DNA of 64,000 bases, taken from assembly GCF_023343835.1 (NCBI RefSeq), contig NC_064437.1, forward strand, positions 18,409,501 to 18,473,500, in the 5' to 3' direction. The position numbers and the translations under genes were made by a program. Shown here piece by piece: positions 32,885 to 45,289 of the stretch; position 1 is the first letter of the stretch, and every line of letters starts with the position of its first letter. The notes beneath the pieces are model-generated. The model did not search any database and was not told where the DNA came from. It saw only the letters and a program-made list of their open reading frames with translations. The DNA is from Lagopus muta (Eukaryota; Chordata; Aves; Galliformes; Phasianidae).

Positions 32885-35800
32885 AATTATTTCTGAAATT
32901 ATAATGCACATTGACCAAACTCTGTTTTTAGCAGATTTTTGTTTAGATAAGAGACTTCAGTGATTTTGATTGATGTTTCCAGTCTGTTGATAGATTGAAG
33001 TGGAATGTAAACTGCAAGTAGCCTCACTTTTAAACTAAAAGTGAGCATCATCAGATAAAAACAACCCTCTCTCCTATAGTTCTTCACTTGAAGATCAGTG
33101 CAAAAGTGTTAGGATAGCTGGTTAAGGGTTCAAGGGAGCTTGAACCATGTGAAACATATGCTGCGCCATAGCAATTAAAACAGCCTATTGATTTAAGGCT
33201 ATAATCCCTCAGTAATGTGAAGTACCTGAACTGTCTGCCATTTGCTGAATAATAATTCTGAAACAAGGTTAGCTGTCCTAGTTGTGCATTTGTACACTAT
33301 TGCTTTTATGGTCTATTTTGCACTCTGCATCATGAGGTGTTTAGAGATTTTGCAACTCCAAATTGTAGAAATGGTTTTCTACAGGATGCCCTTCACTGAA
33401 CAATTTTTTTTAAAGCTTGCATTGAAATAGTTTAATGGTATTGTCGGCTATAAAATTGAATCTAATAACACCTTTATTCAAAATTATACTTATTTTATTC
33501 CCCTAAGGAATTTGATTGTGCCTTGTGCAAATCAGCTCAAAGCAGTCTATAACAGGCATGAATTTGAATCTTGTGTAGAAAAGAAAGTCTTGCAAAATAT
33601 TTTTCCACTAGGGAAGCCTCTTTTAGCTATAGCCTATTTTTAATGAATGGTAAATTCCTAGAAATGTCATAATTACTTGCTCTTATAACCCACTTAACTG
33701 CACCTCAATTTATAGCAAATTGAAATATTTGCTTAAGGGTTGGTATGGATGCTACTTATATCTCCTGTAACATTTGTTTACTGTTGTTGGACTTTTGATT
33801 ATGTATTTTTATTCTTATACGTTCTCCTTCTGAAATTTCAGTACTTAGGGAAGTAACACAGAAATTAAAGTTAAGGGGCAGCACATTTTCCAGTGTGATG
33901 TTCTTCTCATATCAGTTTCTGAATTCATTAATAAATTTCAGGCAATTTATTCCACAATCAAGCTGATTCTCTTGACATCATTCAGAGTTCATATGAGAGT
34001 ACAAACGAAGCAGTCAGCATATCTACTTAATAGACATTTACAGCATACCTACCTACTAGATATTTACTGTCGTCCTGGTGGTATTGAAACAACTCATCAA
34101 TATACTCTACAGAAGCAAAGCTACTGTATTTTCAATTCTTTTAATTGCATAACATTGTGGACAATCTTTCATATCAAGGAAATTTTTAATTGCACAATTC
34201 TAGAGAGCTGGTTTTGATTTTCACCATATCTCATGCAAAAAAACAGTAAAACCCCAAATGCTTAAAATTAAATCATTCAGCAGAGCTTTATTTGTTATTG
34301 CTGGGGAATTGTTTTCAAACTGAGGAATAACGTTTACCCGAAGACTGGAGGTTATAAACCATATGCTCTTGTTTGCTAATATAGTGCAAAGGAGAACAGA
34401 ATAGCTATTACTCTATGTATTAAGAGTAAAGAATTTCTACTTGCAGGGAAAAAGCAGCTGCTTTCCCCACTGTTTGATTGCCTCTTCAACATGCAGGTTC
34501 TCCTCTGAGCAACCCATTAATTTCTCAGAAATATGGAAAAATTCACAATGTAGTCATACAAAAAGTGTACTTCAGAGAGGAAAGAGCACGATAATGGATC
34601 GTTACGTTCTGGTAATGCCAGTAACAATAAGGATCTCAGATTTGGTCACTTGAGAGAACAACATACCCAGACTGCCCTTTACAAGAATTTTCACTTATTG
34701 ATAACAGTTTTAACCTAAAAATCCAATCCTCTCTAGGAATATCATTTCAGACTCCTCTTTCTTAGAAAGGAAGGAAAACAGCTTGACTCTTCAGCACAGT
34801 AGGTAAGGAGGAGTTCTAGGCCACTTTTCTCAAAGAACTTCAGGGAATATGGAATAGAAGTTTTACTATTTCATAGCGGAATGCATTACGTAGAAGATTT
34901 CAAGGTTTTGCAGTAAGAAAGTAGAATAATAGTTGGAGTGAAAAACTGCTTAAGTTTATGTTTGAAAAGCAAAATAATATTAACCTTGAGCTATGAGTGA
35001 TGATCAGAAATATTCTATAATGTGAGTGCTTTGTAACTGTCGACTTTTAAAATGCGGTATTATAGACAACTGATCTCACATCCAGACAGATTAGTATTAA
35101 TTTATTTTTTTCCTTTCTGCTATGATAGATATTTTTGTGCTGGTTTTATATGGATATTCTGGAATCTTGGGTAAAGTAATTCAGACAAAGAGCTATTTGT
35201 GAGGTGAATGTTCTCTAATACAAACATTCCCTTAAGAATTAGAGCATTTTTCAGCTACTAATCTTGAATTTTTATTAAAGGGTCAAATCCTCTGACACTT
35301 CTCAGTGGAGCCAAAAAATACGTATATTTTTTTTTTATTAAATAAAACAGGAAAAGTATTTTGAGAATCAGAGTGAACCAAGAATTTCGATCTGCATGCT
35401 TGAATGCTTTTATGTGGTGCTGCTCTTGCAATATGGAATAGAGCAAGGAGAGAGAAGGCTAAGGAGGACTTTTTCTATGAGATCTTCAGTGTGGGTGTAA
35501 TAATGACGGAAGTACATCCTGAGTAATTTATCTCTCGTCCTCCGTGCCAGAATGGTGAACATACAGAGAAGACGTTGAAGATGCTAGTTAGAGGTGTTAC
35601 ACCTAGATGTTGAAGAGAATAGTTTGCCTATTTTGCTATTTTTTCAGGATAAAAAAAATGCCATGCAAAATTCTCGTGTTTTAACTACTGCTCAGACCAT
35701 CAGAATGCTGCAGTAGAGAGCTTTCTGTGGAGGATTAAACATTTAATTAAAGAATGTATATTTAGTGAGCATTGTACTAGCTTCTTTGCAATCCTTTTCA

Positions 35801-37838
35801 CACTTAGTGTACCTGGAATAGTAGAACAACAAAGCTAGGGAGCAGGAATTAGCTTTGGCTCCTATCTGCCTGCCCCATTGTTGTGTTAGGAGACAAATGA
35901 CATCTTTTCAGTACAGGCTCACTGGCTCTCTCCCGGACAATTCATAGCTATAGTTAGCACTTACAGGGAAATATTCTCAGCAGGCGTTTGGATGTGGTCA
36001 CTATGTTTTGAACTGAATTCAATGCCAAGGATAGGCCAAAGAGAAGTCCATAACCAATAGCTTATATTTTCCTTTTGTTTGAAGGGCCAAACATACATCG
36101 CATCATCAAGCTAACTGTGGGACTTCTGTAATGAATCTGCATAATAGTCACTGCAAAGAATCGCAATCCATTTGGAAAATTTCAGCCAGTGCTGAAAAAA
36201 ATAAATGTATACTCCCAGTGGGGTTTGTAATTTATTGCTTTAGAGAAATTGAGAGACACAGGAAAAACTGAAGAAAAACAATTGTGGAAAGGTAAGATCG
36301 GAGCAGTTGAAAGAAAAAGGTGCTACTGTATACTACTTATCACCTGCATTTCAGAAGCTCTCCAAATGCCTTGTAAATCCCATGGGGGCAATGTGTATAC
36401 ATTGTGTATGCAAATGTTCTATTTTACCTCTACAGTCCTTCACTGTTGACATTCCTGTCAAGTAGATAAAATATGCTTAATTAAGGTTAATGATGTGTGC
36501 CAGTGCAGATCAGGTATCCCATATGGAATATACCAGATGGCATACCTGTGATGCCTTAAAATTACCCAGTTCAGAAAGACAGGTGAAAAATCAGGGATAG
36601 TTAGAATGACAGAATTCCTCTGGAGAATATATTAGCAATTCTCTTACTGTTTGTATAAATGTGTTATGATTTAGTTCTTATCAAAGTACTAGTAAAAGCA
36701 AACTAATTTTCCTCCTATTTCTTACAGAAGGGAGATCTGGTAAATTAAGAGTATAAAACTTAAAGAATAAAAATACCCTTACTGGATTCAATAAATTAAA
36801 ATTTACACACAGGTTCAACAATCCCAGATAATTTAAGACCTTTGATTGTTTGAATAGCAGAGAAAACTGCCCAAAATTTACATATCGTGTGCTAGACTAG
36901 GTGAAGAGATAGTGCTATGCAAGATGAAGTCAGCATTGCAAGAATCCCAGGAATACCAGTAGATCATTAGATTCTTTGCAAACTGATGATTAACATAAGT
37001 GGTAAAATTTAAAGTCTAGTTGTCCTTGAATATCCAATGATCAGTGTTGCCCAAAGTATTTCCTCTGGTTGCTAAAGTATATTGCCATCACTGTTGTACT
37101 CTGTATAAAATGTAAACAAATGTTATATTCTGTGCAAGCACACAAAAAAAGAGAAAGATGAAAAGAAATTGTATTCTTGAAAGTACATATTTTTTAAAAT
37201 TTAGGAAAAATATGGTTAATTCTCATTCTGACAAAATTGTCAGCCTTCAAATATTTATATTGATACCTTAGCTTTTTATCTTCACATAGTAAACAACAAG
37301 AGAGAAAACATCAGACATGCCTCGAAGTTCATGTCCTGGTGTAAATAAAAAAAGTCATAAGAATACAAGTAAAACTCCACTCCTTCTCCTCTTTCTTATT
37401 CCCAACAACTAAAGTGTCAGTACATTCTAGGTTATTTCATATCTTTAGAATGAGCTCAGAAGTCCATTCTAATTTCATAAAACAAAAGAAAATTCTGGTA
37501 GAAATGGGATAAGGAGGATAGTATTTCTTAGGTAACCATCTTTGCGACAGTACTCCTAAATGAATATCCTAGATCTTAACAAGTCCTAATCCTTCTGGAT
37601 CTTTTCCTCCCAGACATCTGCAGCCAGAGTGAATGTTCATTATAGCCTTTTTTCATCCAAGATTCTGTGACTGAACATTGTAGTTTAAAAGAGACCATTG
37701 CAAATAATGTGATTATTTTTTCTTTTTCAAACTTAGGGTTCATGTTTCCACCTTTGTTTTCTGAAGGGAACTTGAATGTCTTTTTCAGTGCTATATTTTA
37801 TGGAGAAAAGGTGTTTATTTTGGAATGACTACCTTGGC
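32885..37838. other. AT-rich non-coding DNA, nothing recognised
   Basis: No gene or repeat family was recognised in about 5 kb. A small perfect hairpin lies at 33127-33146. Open frames of 60-81 codons are unremarkable. Confidence 0.7.
33127..33146. repeat. Small perfect hairpin (8-bp stem, 4-base loop)
   Basis: GGTTCAAG and CTTGAACC flank a GGAG loop. It is too short for a miRNA precursor, and no longer stem is visible around it. Confidence 0.5.
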
Positions 37839-37839
37839 T

Positions 37840-37963
37840 TCTGTAGGGCTTTTGGCACTGCTTCCCATAAGGTCCTCATAGAGGAACTGATGAGGTATGG
37901 GCATATGAGCAGACAATCCAAGTGAGGTTGATTGAAAAGTGTCTGAATGGCCAAGCTTGTAGG
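37840..37963 (+). mobile_element. CR1 ORF2 reverse-transcriptase fragment
   Basis: The translation reads RAFGTASHKVLIEELMRYG and, after a one-base frameshift near 37922, VRLIEKCLNGQAC. This corresponds to the CR1 reverse-transcriptase palm segment remembered as KAFDTVSHNIL..KL..YG and VRWIENWLNGRAQ. The D of the AFD triplet is replaced by G, and stops occur in the frame used before the shift. Only about 125 bp of ORF2 remain, with neither the rest of the coding region nor the usual 3' UTR, which is unusual because CR1 insertions normally keep their 3' end. It was probably left by a deletion in an old full-length insertion. Confidence 0.8.
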
Positions 37964-37969
37964 ATTTGA

Positions 37970-40900
37970 CTTTTCTATTTCTTGCAGGCACTGTAACATT
38001 TAAAGTATATTAATTGCACTTATGCATGTTTTTCTGATATTGCTTGAATTCTCTCAATGCTGATGCCCTCTCAGCTAATTTAAGAAATGTTTTAGAATAC
38101 CAATGCCTTTCTATTCTTCTTTAGGATATTTAGGAATTATTTAGTTTTGCTGGAGTTTGGTCTATGTTAATTGACTCCCAAGGATGTTTTGCCACCAAAA
38201 GAATGTGTCACCTCAATGAAATATTTTGCAATGTGGATCAGGCAATATTATGAACGTGAATTCACTTTCCATTTTTATTATTCAGGATTCCACAGTATGA
38301 CTTTAGAGACATTCTTAAAGCAAATTCTTATATTGGACTGGATTCCATTGAGTAGAGGTCAGTATAACATTTGTCATATTTTGCCTACACAGAAATGCAT
38401 ATACCATTCTGCAATTTCAGGAATCTCTGGAGTGTAACATAAACACAGATTTAATGACTTGGAACCTGCTGTTCCAACTGCTATTTTGACAAGCTGCTGG
38501 CCTGCTATAGCTTACACAAGAATTCTCCATCCTTCATGAAGAGTGGAGAATTGGCAGCAGATTTTGTGTGCCAATTTTGCATACTTCCCCCTGTGGAAGT
38601 TTACAGAGAAAAACTGGTGAGATATGCAGAACTAAGAGTGTCGACTACCTGATAGGAAAGCAGTCATCTAATTTATTTATTTTATTATAATAGATACAAA
38701 GTATTACTATGAACCAGGATATTAAAAAGCAACAGGGTTAGCTGAAATAGGATAATTTGTAGCATGATTGTATTAACTGTAGTATAGGTATAGACACAGC
38801 CTCCCAATACCACTGAATTGAATAGAAAACAGGTATCTTCTTGACACTGTTGACATGAATATTAATTGTGCTTTTCTAACTACAGATGGTCTTGGGAACA
38901 TTGTCTACAGTACTGTAGGATGATGCTGTGATGGTTTTGATCACTGATGGCAAATTTCAGTGTAAAACTATTTGGAACCAATTTAGTAACTGACGTTATT
39001 AAGCACATCCTGTGCACCAGGGAGTTACAAGGAGCAGAAAATGAGAAGTTGCTGTGAACATCACAGCATGCTCTTGTTTACGTAAGTCTAATCACAGATA
39101 TGCCTATGTGAACTATGTTATATATATATATATTACTATGTTTCAGAAATTAGCTTTGTTCTTGGAGTGCCCTTTTGGAATTGTTTCAGAGAAAAGTGAT
39201 AGAGAAAGAAACTGGAATTTAAGGACCAACTGAGAAACTGGACTCTGCATTTCTCAGAAGCAGTAAAATTAATGTATCTCTTGTTGATTGTCCTATAGGA
39301 TGTAGCAGTATTTGCAGTCTGGTATAAACAAATTATTCAGTCCTGAATTAAGGGATTTCTTGCTTACCATTTTAATTACGTTTGAAGCTAGAGAGAAATA
39401 TAATGCATATAGGAATTCTAAGCTGCATGTTCTTTCAGAAATAATGGCAGCATTTCAAGTTTTTTTAAACATATTGGGGTTTACTTTGTCCCATCCGTTC
39501 CACAACATTCAAATCAGTGAAATGTTCTGCTTGAAAAAAGCTGTTACGGTCTTTTAATGAAAAAGGTTTTGGTTTTGAGGCAGTGGTCATTAACTGAACC
39601 ACAGTCAAACAGTTATATTTGGATTTATAGATTCAATTATTTTAGCTTACCAATTAAAAATTGACTATATTCTTAATTGCAGGTCACGTTGTGTATTTGT
39701 ATTCTTTGCTAATTTGTTAGTCAGGTACCTTGTTCTTTTCAGCTTTAGTTCTTTCCTTCAATAAATTTCAATACAAGTGGATTAATTCAGAAATAAAAAG
39801 ACATGTTCCCTCTCAGTGCACTTGCCTGCAGAAACTAAATGTTGTCTTCTGTTCTGCAAAGATGCAACCACCAGAACCATTCATGGATTTGGCTTTCTCA
39901 CCTGAACAAAATAAGACCATCCAGAAAATGGAGCAGATGTGCAAGTGCACTTTAAAGTCTGTATGCAGAAACTTAATTTAAAATTAGTGTCTCTGTGCCT
40001 GATGCTCTTAGAAAAAATCAAGAAGCCAGAAAATACAAGCAGAAAAGTTTCACTATGTTTTCTTTTTAAATCATAAAACTCAAGTCCAGATTAATTCTAG
40101 TCTTCCCAAATATATAAAATGCCTTTATCTTGTTGATAGTAATATTGGTTATTTTAAAATATTTTTAAATTCTCACTTCCATATACAGCCACCAGAAAAT
40201 GAAATACCGTTGAAATGGGAAGGTTACATCAAACTTCTGACCTAGACAATTATAAAACCAACATCATCAGAGTGCTGGGTAATACAGTATTGATTTACTA
40301 TCTAATTTCTGCAGACATGAGGGATTGAGAGAAACTAGATTGAGATAGAGTGCATTTTTGTTTGTTTGTTATGTGCAACTGCTTTATCAGGGCAGTGAAC
40401 AGCGATCGTCATGAAGATAAATCAGTAAGTGGAATGATCTAATGGAGATGAAAGTTGGAGGTTTGTAAAGATTCTTTTTCCTCAAATACAAAATGGAAAC
40501 CATAGCAATTCATAGACTAATGCCCATTTGCACACATTTACAACAGTTGAAGCATTTTGTTTTTAAAATAATCCCAATACTTTAGCTTTCTTAGTATTTG
40601 TTGAGTCCTGTATCCCTGTCATTAAGAAGAATCTTTTGTAATTATAATGAACAGAGCTATATTATCTTTGATATGATGTTTAATGCCACTTATTATGACA
40701 AATAGCTATATTGGGGTGTGAAATGAGAACTGTATTTCCTGGTCAGACTGTTTCTTCAGTCTGTATAGCAGATATAAACCAAGTCCCTTGCATCATTTTA
40801 ACCATTACCAGATAAATGCCATTATGATTTTCAGTGCAGCTCCTACTCCGGAATAGATTGACTTCCTCATTCTGTCTGTAAGAGCAGAAGTCCCCTGCAA

Positions 40901-43900
40901 ATACCATTGGCTTTGGAGACAATTGATTGTGCATTCTTAGCTCCTACAAGTAGCAGAGAAAATGCTATAAGACTGTATAGCCAAATTCTACATGCCATGG
41001 ATTTATTTGGCTCCATTTAATAAATAAAATACTCATCATTTTCCCAAATGATGGTAGTGTCAACATAGGCAGCCTAATATTTGAGGAAAGGTTTTTCAAG
41101 GAGGTTAGATTCAGACTGCCTTGTGTGTGATTTTGGTTTAATCCTGTTACCATAGATACACTGGAGTCATACAGGGTATTTCAGTACCAAGGCCATGCAT
41201 TCACTTATTTCCTTTCTCCCATTGTTTCTTACTTTTAGCCCCAGTTCCTGCTGGGGATGAAAGATGAATCTGAGCACTGTAACTTTGAAAAAAAGTATTA
41301 CAACATTAAGAAAAAAAAGTTCATTCATGTTTCAACAGTCATTTACAAAGGGATTACTTACTGCATGTTTCCAGCTGTTTCTGGTATACTTTGAACTCTG
41401 TTGTTTTGTAAGCTTTTCTAAATGCAATTAAATCAACCTAGAAATAGTGCGGCTCAGTCAGGTTCTCCCTGTATGATCTACAGTGTGTGAATTAATACGA
41501 GGAAGTCTATGAAGGTTAGTGTATCTCCTATTATTATTATGAGGTAGTTCCTATTGATTTGGTAATAGAAAGTGAATAGTTACTGTTCACTTAATGTATT
41601 ACAAAGTATTTTACAATTCACTGGCTAAACATTTTCAATGCAGACATAATGATCATTCTGACACAGTAAGATCCAAAGTGTTTTCAGTTCCTATTGCTCA
41701 GTATTTGTATTGTGGCTTAAGAGTAGATAAGAATGAAAGTAAACATCATGTTTGTTTTCAGTCCAGTTCTTGATGCTGCAAGCATACATTCGTCTTCAAT
41801 AACTCAAGTGAAGTCAGTAAAATGGCTTATTAAATAAGGAATATGCTTTAAGATCACTATTACACTTAGTAGCTGAAACACAAATTATGTGATCTAATAC
41901 AACTCCGGTACAATTTTCATACCTAAGATTCAGAACATAACCCATTCTACACATATAGGCTTTTTTCTCCTTTGTCTTTCTTTTCCAATTTAGCTAGAGT
42001 TGAGAGCATTGTTATACTGTTGCCATCAAGCACAGTATTCATTTTGCAGGAGATGTCAACCACAGATGCTTTAATAATGTATTCAACATAATAATTAGGG
42101 CAATTTGCCTGTTTTATTCTAATGCTCAATAATCAGCAATTATCTTTAGCCTTAAAGTTACCAAGGTCTAGTTTTTATATCCTCTCTAACTCTTCTTTTC
42201 TTAGTCCATGCTACCATAACTGAACATTCCTGTAAATCATACTAGATCTAATCCCTTTAAATTCTTTGGACAATGACTGTTTAATGGCAGTGCTTCCTAA
42301 AGTCTGTTTCTCTAATGTTATACTATTACCCTTTATATGACTATGTGACTATGATTAGATTTCCTTCAGATTGGAGAACCTTGTTCTTATCTTGTGAGAG
42401 AAAAAGAATATGTTTAATATTCCTTCCTTAAATGTGTTTCTTAATATCTCCTTTGTGATTTATCTTTTTTTTTTTTTTTAAATAGTCCCAATATTTTCAG
42501 TATCCATGAACATAACATTTCTAGATTTGACTCCTTCCCAGTTACTTTTTATTTTATTTTATTTTATTGACATCTAATGAAATAATGTGGTGATTCCTTC
42601 AGGCAGTATTTGTAATGAACATTACTGAGTGGCAACAACTTCAATATGTTTACATTAAGGCATGATTAATACCAAAGTTATTAAGCTACATATTGGGTAA
42701 AATTTATATCCAAAATAAGGCATACTGCTAATTAATTGTATTTACTGGTATATTCCCTGCCCAAGTATAAATTTGGTGATGAATAGGTTTATTTAAGGGC
42801 TTTTGGGATTTGCATGTTTTTTCCTGCAGGATCAACAAAACTCAGCTTGCTTCTTGCACGTGTGTCATTTTCCACAATTCAGTAGTCTGCTGAAGTAGGT
42901 TTGTATTGAAACATTTAGTAATTTCAGTTAGAGTAAGTGTCTATGGTAGTTACTTGGAGTGGTACCGATGAGCTCATAAGCAAATTATTAACTTTCCGAT
43001 AGGGTTAAATAGGAAGGCTAACCACATTAGTGGAAACTAAGCTTAGGGAGCTGTTATAAAAGCTGGCAAAAAATAAGTAATTAGATTTTTAATTCCTGTG
43101 TGACTGAAAATTGAACCAACGTGCTCATTTAGAAAGACATTTTTTACTGATAATTGTGGTTTTATTAAATGCAGACTGTTGGACTTTTGTTTCCAGTATG
43201 TAATACTTTATTCCATTTTTTTTTTAATTAAATAAAACCTTTGAAATGAAGGCCTAAATTTTTTCACTGTTAAGACTTCTAGTGCATTTAGATTTGAGAG
43301 AAATAAGAAATATAAATCATGTTTTACGCCATCAAAAATTGTACTGGCAGTTGTTATGGAAGTGAGAGTAAAAGTATTTTATGTATCTTCAGGCAGAACA
43401 GTTATGGAAAAGGTAAGCATATTTATGAAACTGATGTCAGAAAACAAGATTTTTAGGAGCACCTAAGTGATTTAGAAACAAAAGCACGGCTTGAAATCAT
43501 GAGATGCATGCTTCTAAGGAATTTAAGTACTTAAGAAAATCTGTGTCACGATGAAATAAGTGCTTGGATTTTAAAAATCACGTTACTGGTTTTTTTGCTA
43601 CAAGACTCTCAGCTGCTCTATAAATTTTAGTGATCTGAAATAATTGCATAATTACTGGTATTCTCTTACTCCCCTTGGAAAGTGTTGAAATCAGAAACAC
43701 TTTTGCTATTATCTACTTACTCAGTAAACTAAACCTGCAGTTTTGATAACATTGTCTTGCTGAAATGGTTGGGAAGTGTGACATTTAAAGCAAGGCATGA
43801 ACTGCTTTCATTACGAAATTCCTGAGATCAACATAATCAAATACTAATTAGCATTTACATAAGATGAATTTCCAAATAAGAATTATTTCACTTCATAGCT

Positions 43901-44275
43901 TTTTCTTTATAAAGTGAGGAAAATCAGTTTTAAGACATTTAGTTTTTTCTTCTGAACACGTTACATATTCACTTGCTTTTAGAACAGTTAGTCAATACAG
44001 GGAAGAAAGAAGTGTTAATGATAAGTATAAATAAAACAGCATTTATACTTCACACTGATTTTACAAAGGCCAAACAAATAATTTGATCCAAATGCAATAA
44101 CACAAAAAAGTGTGTATTAATTATTTGCCACTGATTTCTAGAGCAGTAAGTGAACTTAGTAAGTCTGTGCGTACGTATATGTGCTGTACCACACTGGTAC
44201 TTTTTCCACTGTATTTACTGATTGCTGTGATTTTTATGGTACTTTAGAGAATAAATAAAAAGCTACATTTAAAAA
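37970..44275. other. AT-rich non-coding DNA with minor simple repeats
   Basis: No gene was recognised. It contains a (TA)7 tract at 39119-39133, a T14 run near 42466 and an (ATTTT)n tract at 42546-42568. Open frames at 38171-38437, 39312-39557 and 39730-39981 (81-88 codons) show no domains. Confidence 0.7.
42546..42568. repeat. (ATTTT)n microsatellite, about 4 units
   Basis: Four ATTTT units in a row within T-rich DNA. Confidence 0.8.
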
Positions 44276-44278
44276 AAA

Positions 44279-44375
44279 AATCATAAAATCATTTATCTTT
44301 ATAGGACTTTGTTGATCCCAGTGCTGACTTCTGACTTAAACTTGTTGAAAACATCCAGTCACTGACATATGTGTA
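44279..44375 (-). mobile_element. Doubtful ancient CR1 3' remnant
   Basis: ATCATAAAATCATTTATCTT and the following GGACTTTGTTGATCCC, then GAAAACATCCAGTCACTG, vaguely follow the order of landmarks in an antisense CR1 3' end (ATCATAGAATCATTTAGGTT, GACC..GATC, ACATCCAG). Divergence is high and chance similarity cannot be excluded. Confidence 0.3.
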
Positions 44376-45215
44376 GCTTTTCTCTTTTTCCTTAAATATC
44401 ATGCATAACTTTTTCATGAAGGCACTTGCACATACTGGTCAAGTCACTTGTCAGCCAATTCCTCTATAAGGCACTTTTTAAAGCACTCTTCTTTTTAAGT
44501 CTACTTTCTCCTTTCTGATATTCCCTCCTTCAAAAGTGTGTTGCTAAACAAATTGTAAGGGAGATTTAGCTTCATCCGAGTCAGTCCAGCTGAAAAATGA
44601 GAGTACTCTAGCCTTGAGTTAAGCATTAATTCCAAAACTGCTACAGAAGCTATAAAAGCACTGTTACAAATTGCTATAATAGGCTCAAATTTCTGATTAG
44701 AACATTTTTACCTAATGAGAAAGATTGTAAGTTGGGAAAATGCATAGCAATTTTGTGAGTAGAACTAAATATCTTACATATGAAGGAAAATTAAGTTTTA
44801 AAATAAATTCATTCTATTTCTGTTTATGTCCAGAAGCAATTCAGAGCTGCTAAGGAAATCATTAAAAATCTGTGTTCCATATCAACAAGTGGCATTGGTC
44901 GTCTCAGAAGACAAAATAGCACCAGGTAAACATGTTTCACGTACAAGAGACTCAAGTACTCCTTCAAGATAAGCCCTGGCCACAGGACTGAAATAATATT
45001 AGACTCAGTCTATATTTCCAATAGGTATATCTACATTTTCTTAGGTAACCCTCTCAATGAGGAAAGTAATCTACAAATATAAACAGAACATGGATTTCAT
45101 CTCCCTTACCTATATTTGCTGCTCTAAGCCAGTTAGCTAGCACAGTATTCCTGGGAAAGGAGTTCATGGACAAATCTGATTTATGAATCACTTTCTTGAA
45201 GTGTCCATGAACCTT

Positions 45216-45283
45216 CAGATAGCTCGAGGGGATTTCTTTATCCCTTCAGCTGCCGCTATGATCAGGTTTTTAAAGTTTTCCTT
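45216..45283 (+). repeat. 68-bp direct repeat, copy A
   Basis: The 68 bases from CAGATAGCTCGAGGGGATTT to AAAGTTTTCCTT are identical, base for base, to copy B at 46787-46854 and lie in the same orientation. Flanks are unrelated apart from a short GAACC stretch just upstream of both. The unit is richer in G/C and CpG than its surroundings and contains a small GGGAT...ATCCC stem. One minus-strand frame is open across it. No known avian repeat, snRNA or coding exon was recognised in it. Confidence 0.95.
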
Positions 45284-45289
45284 AACTTA

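Noticed and set aside
33127-33146. Hairpin as miRNA precursor or tRNA arm (GGTTCAAG resembles a T-loop)
   Set aside because: Stem of only 8 bp, no longer pairing around it, and no other tRNA arms or A/B boxes in the right spacing.
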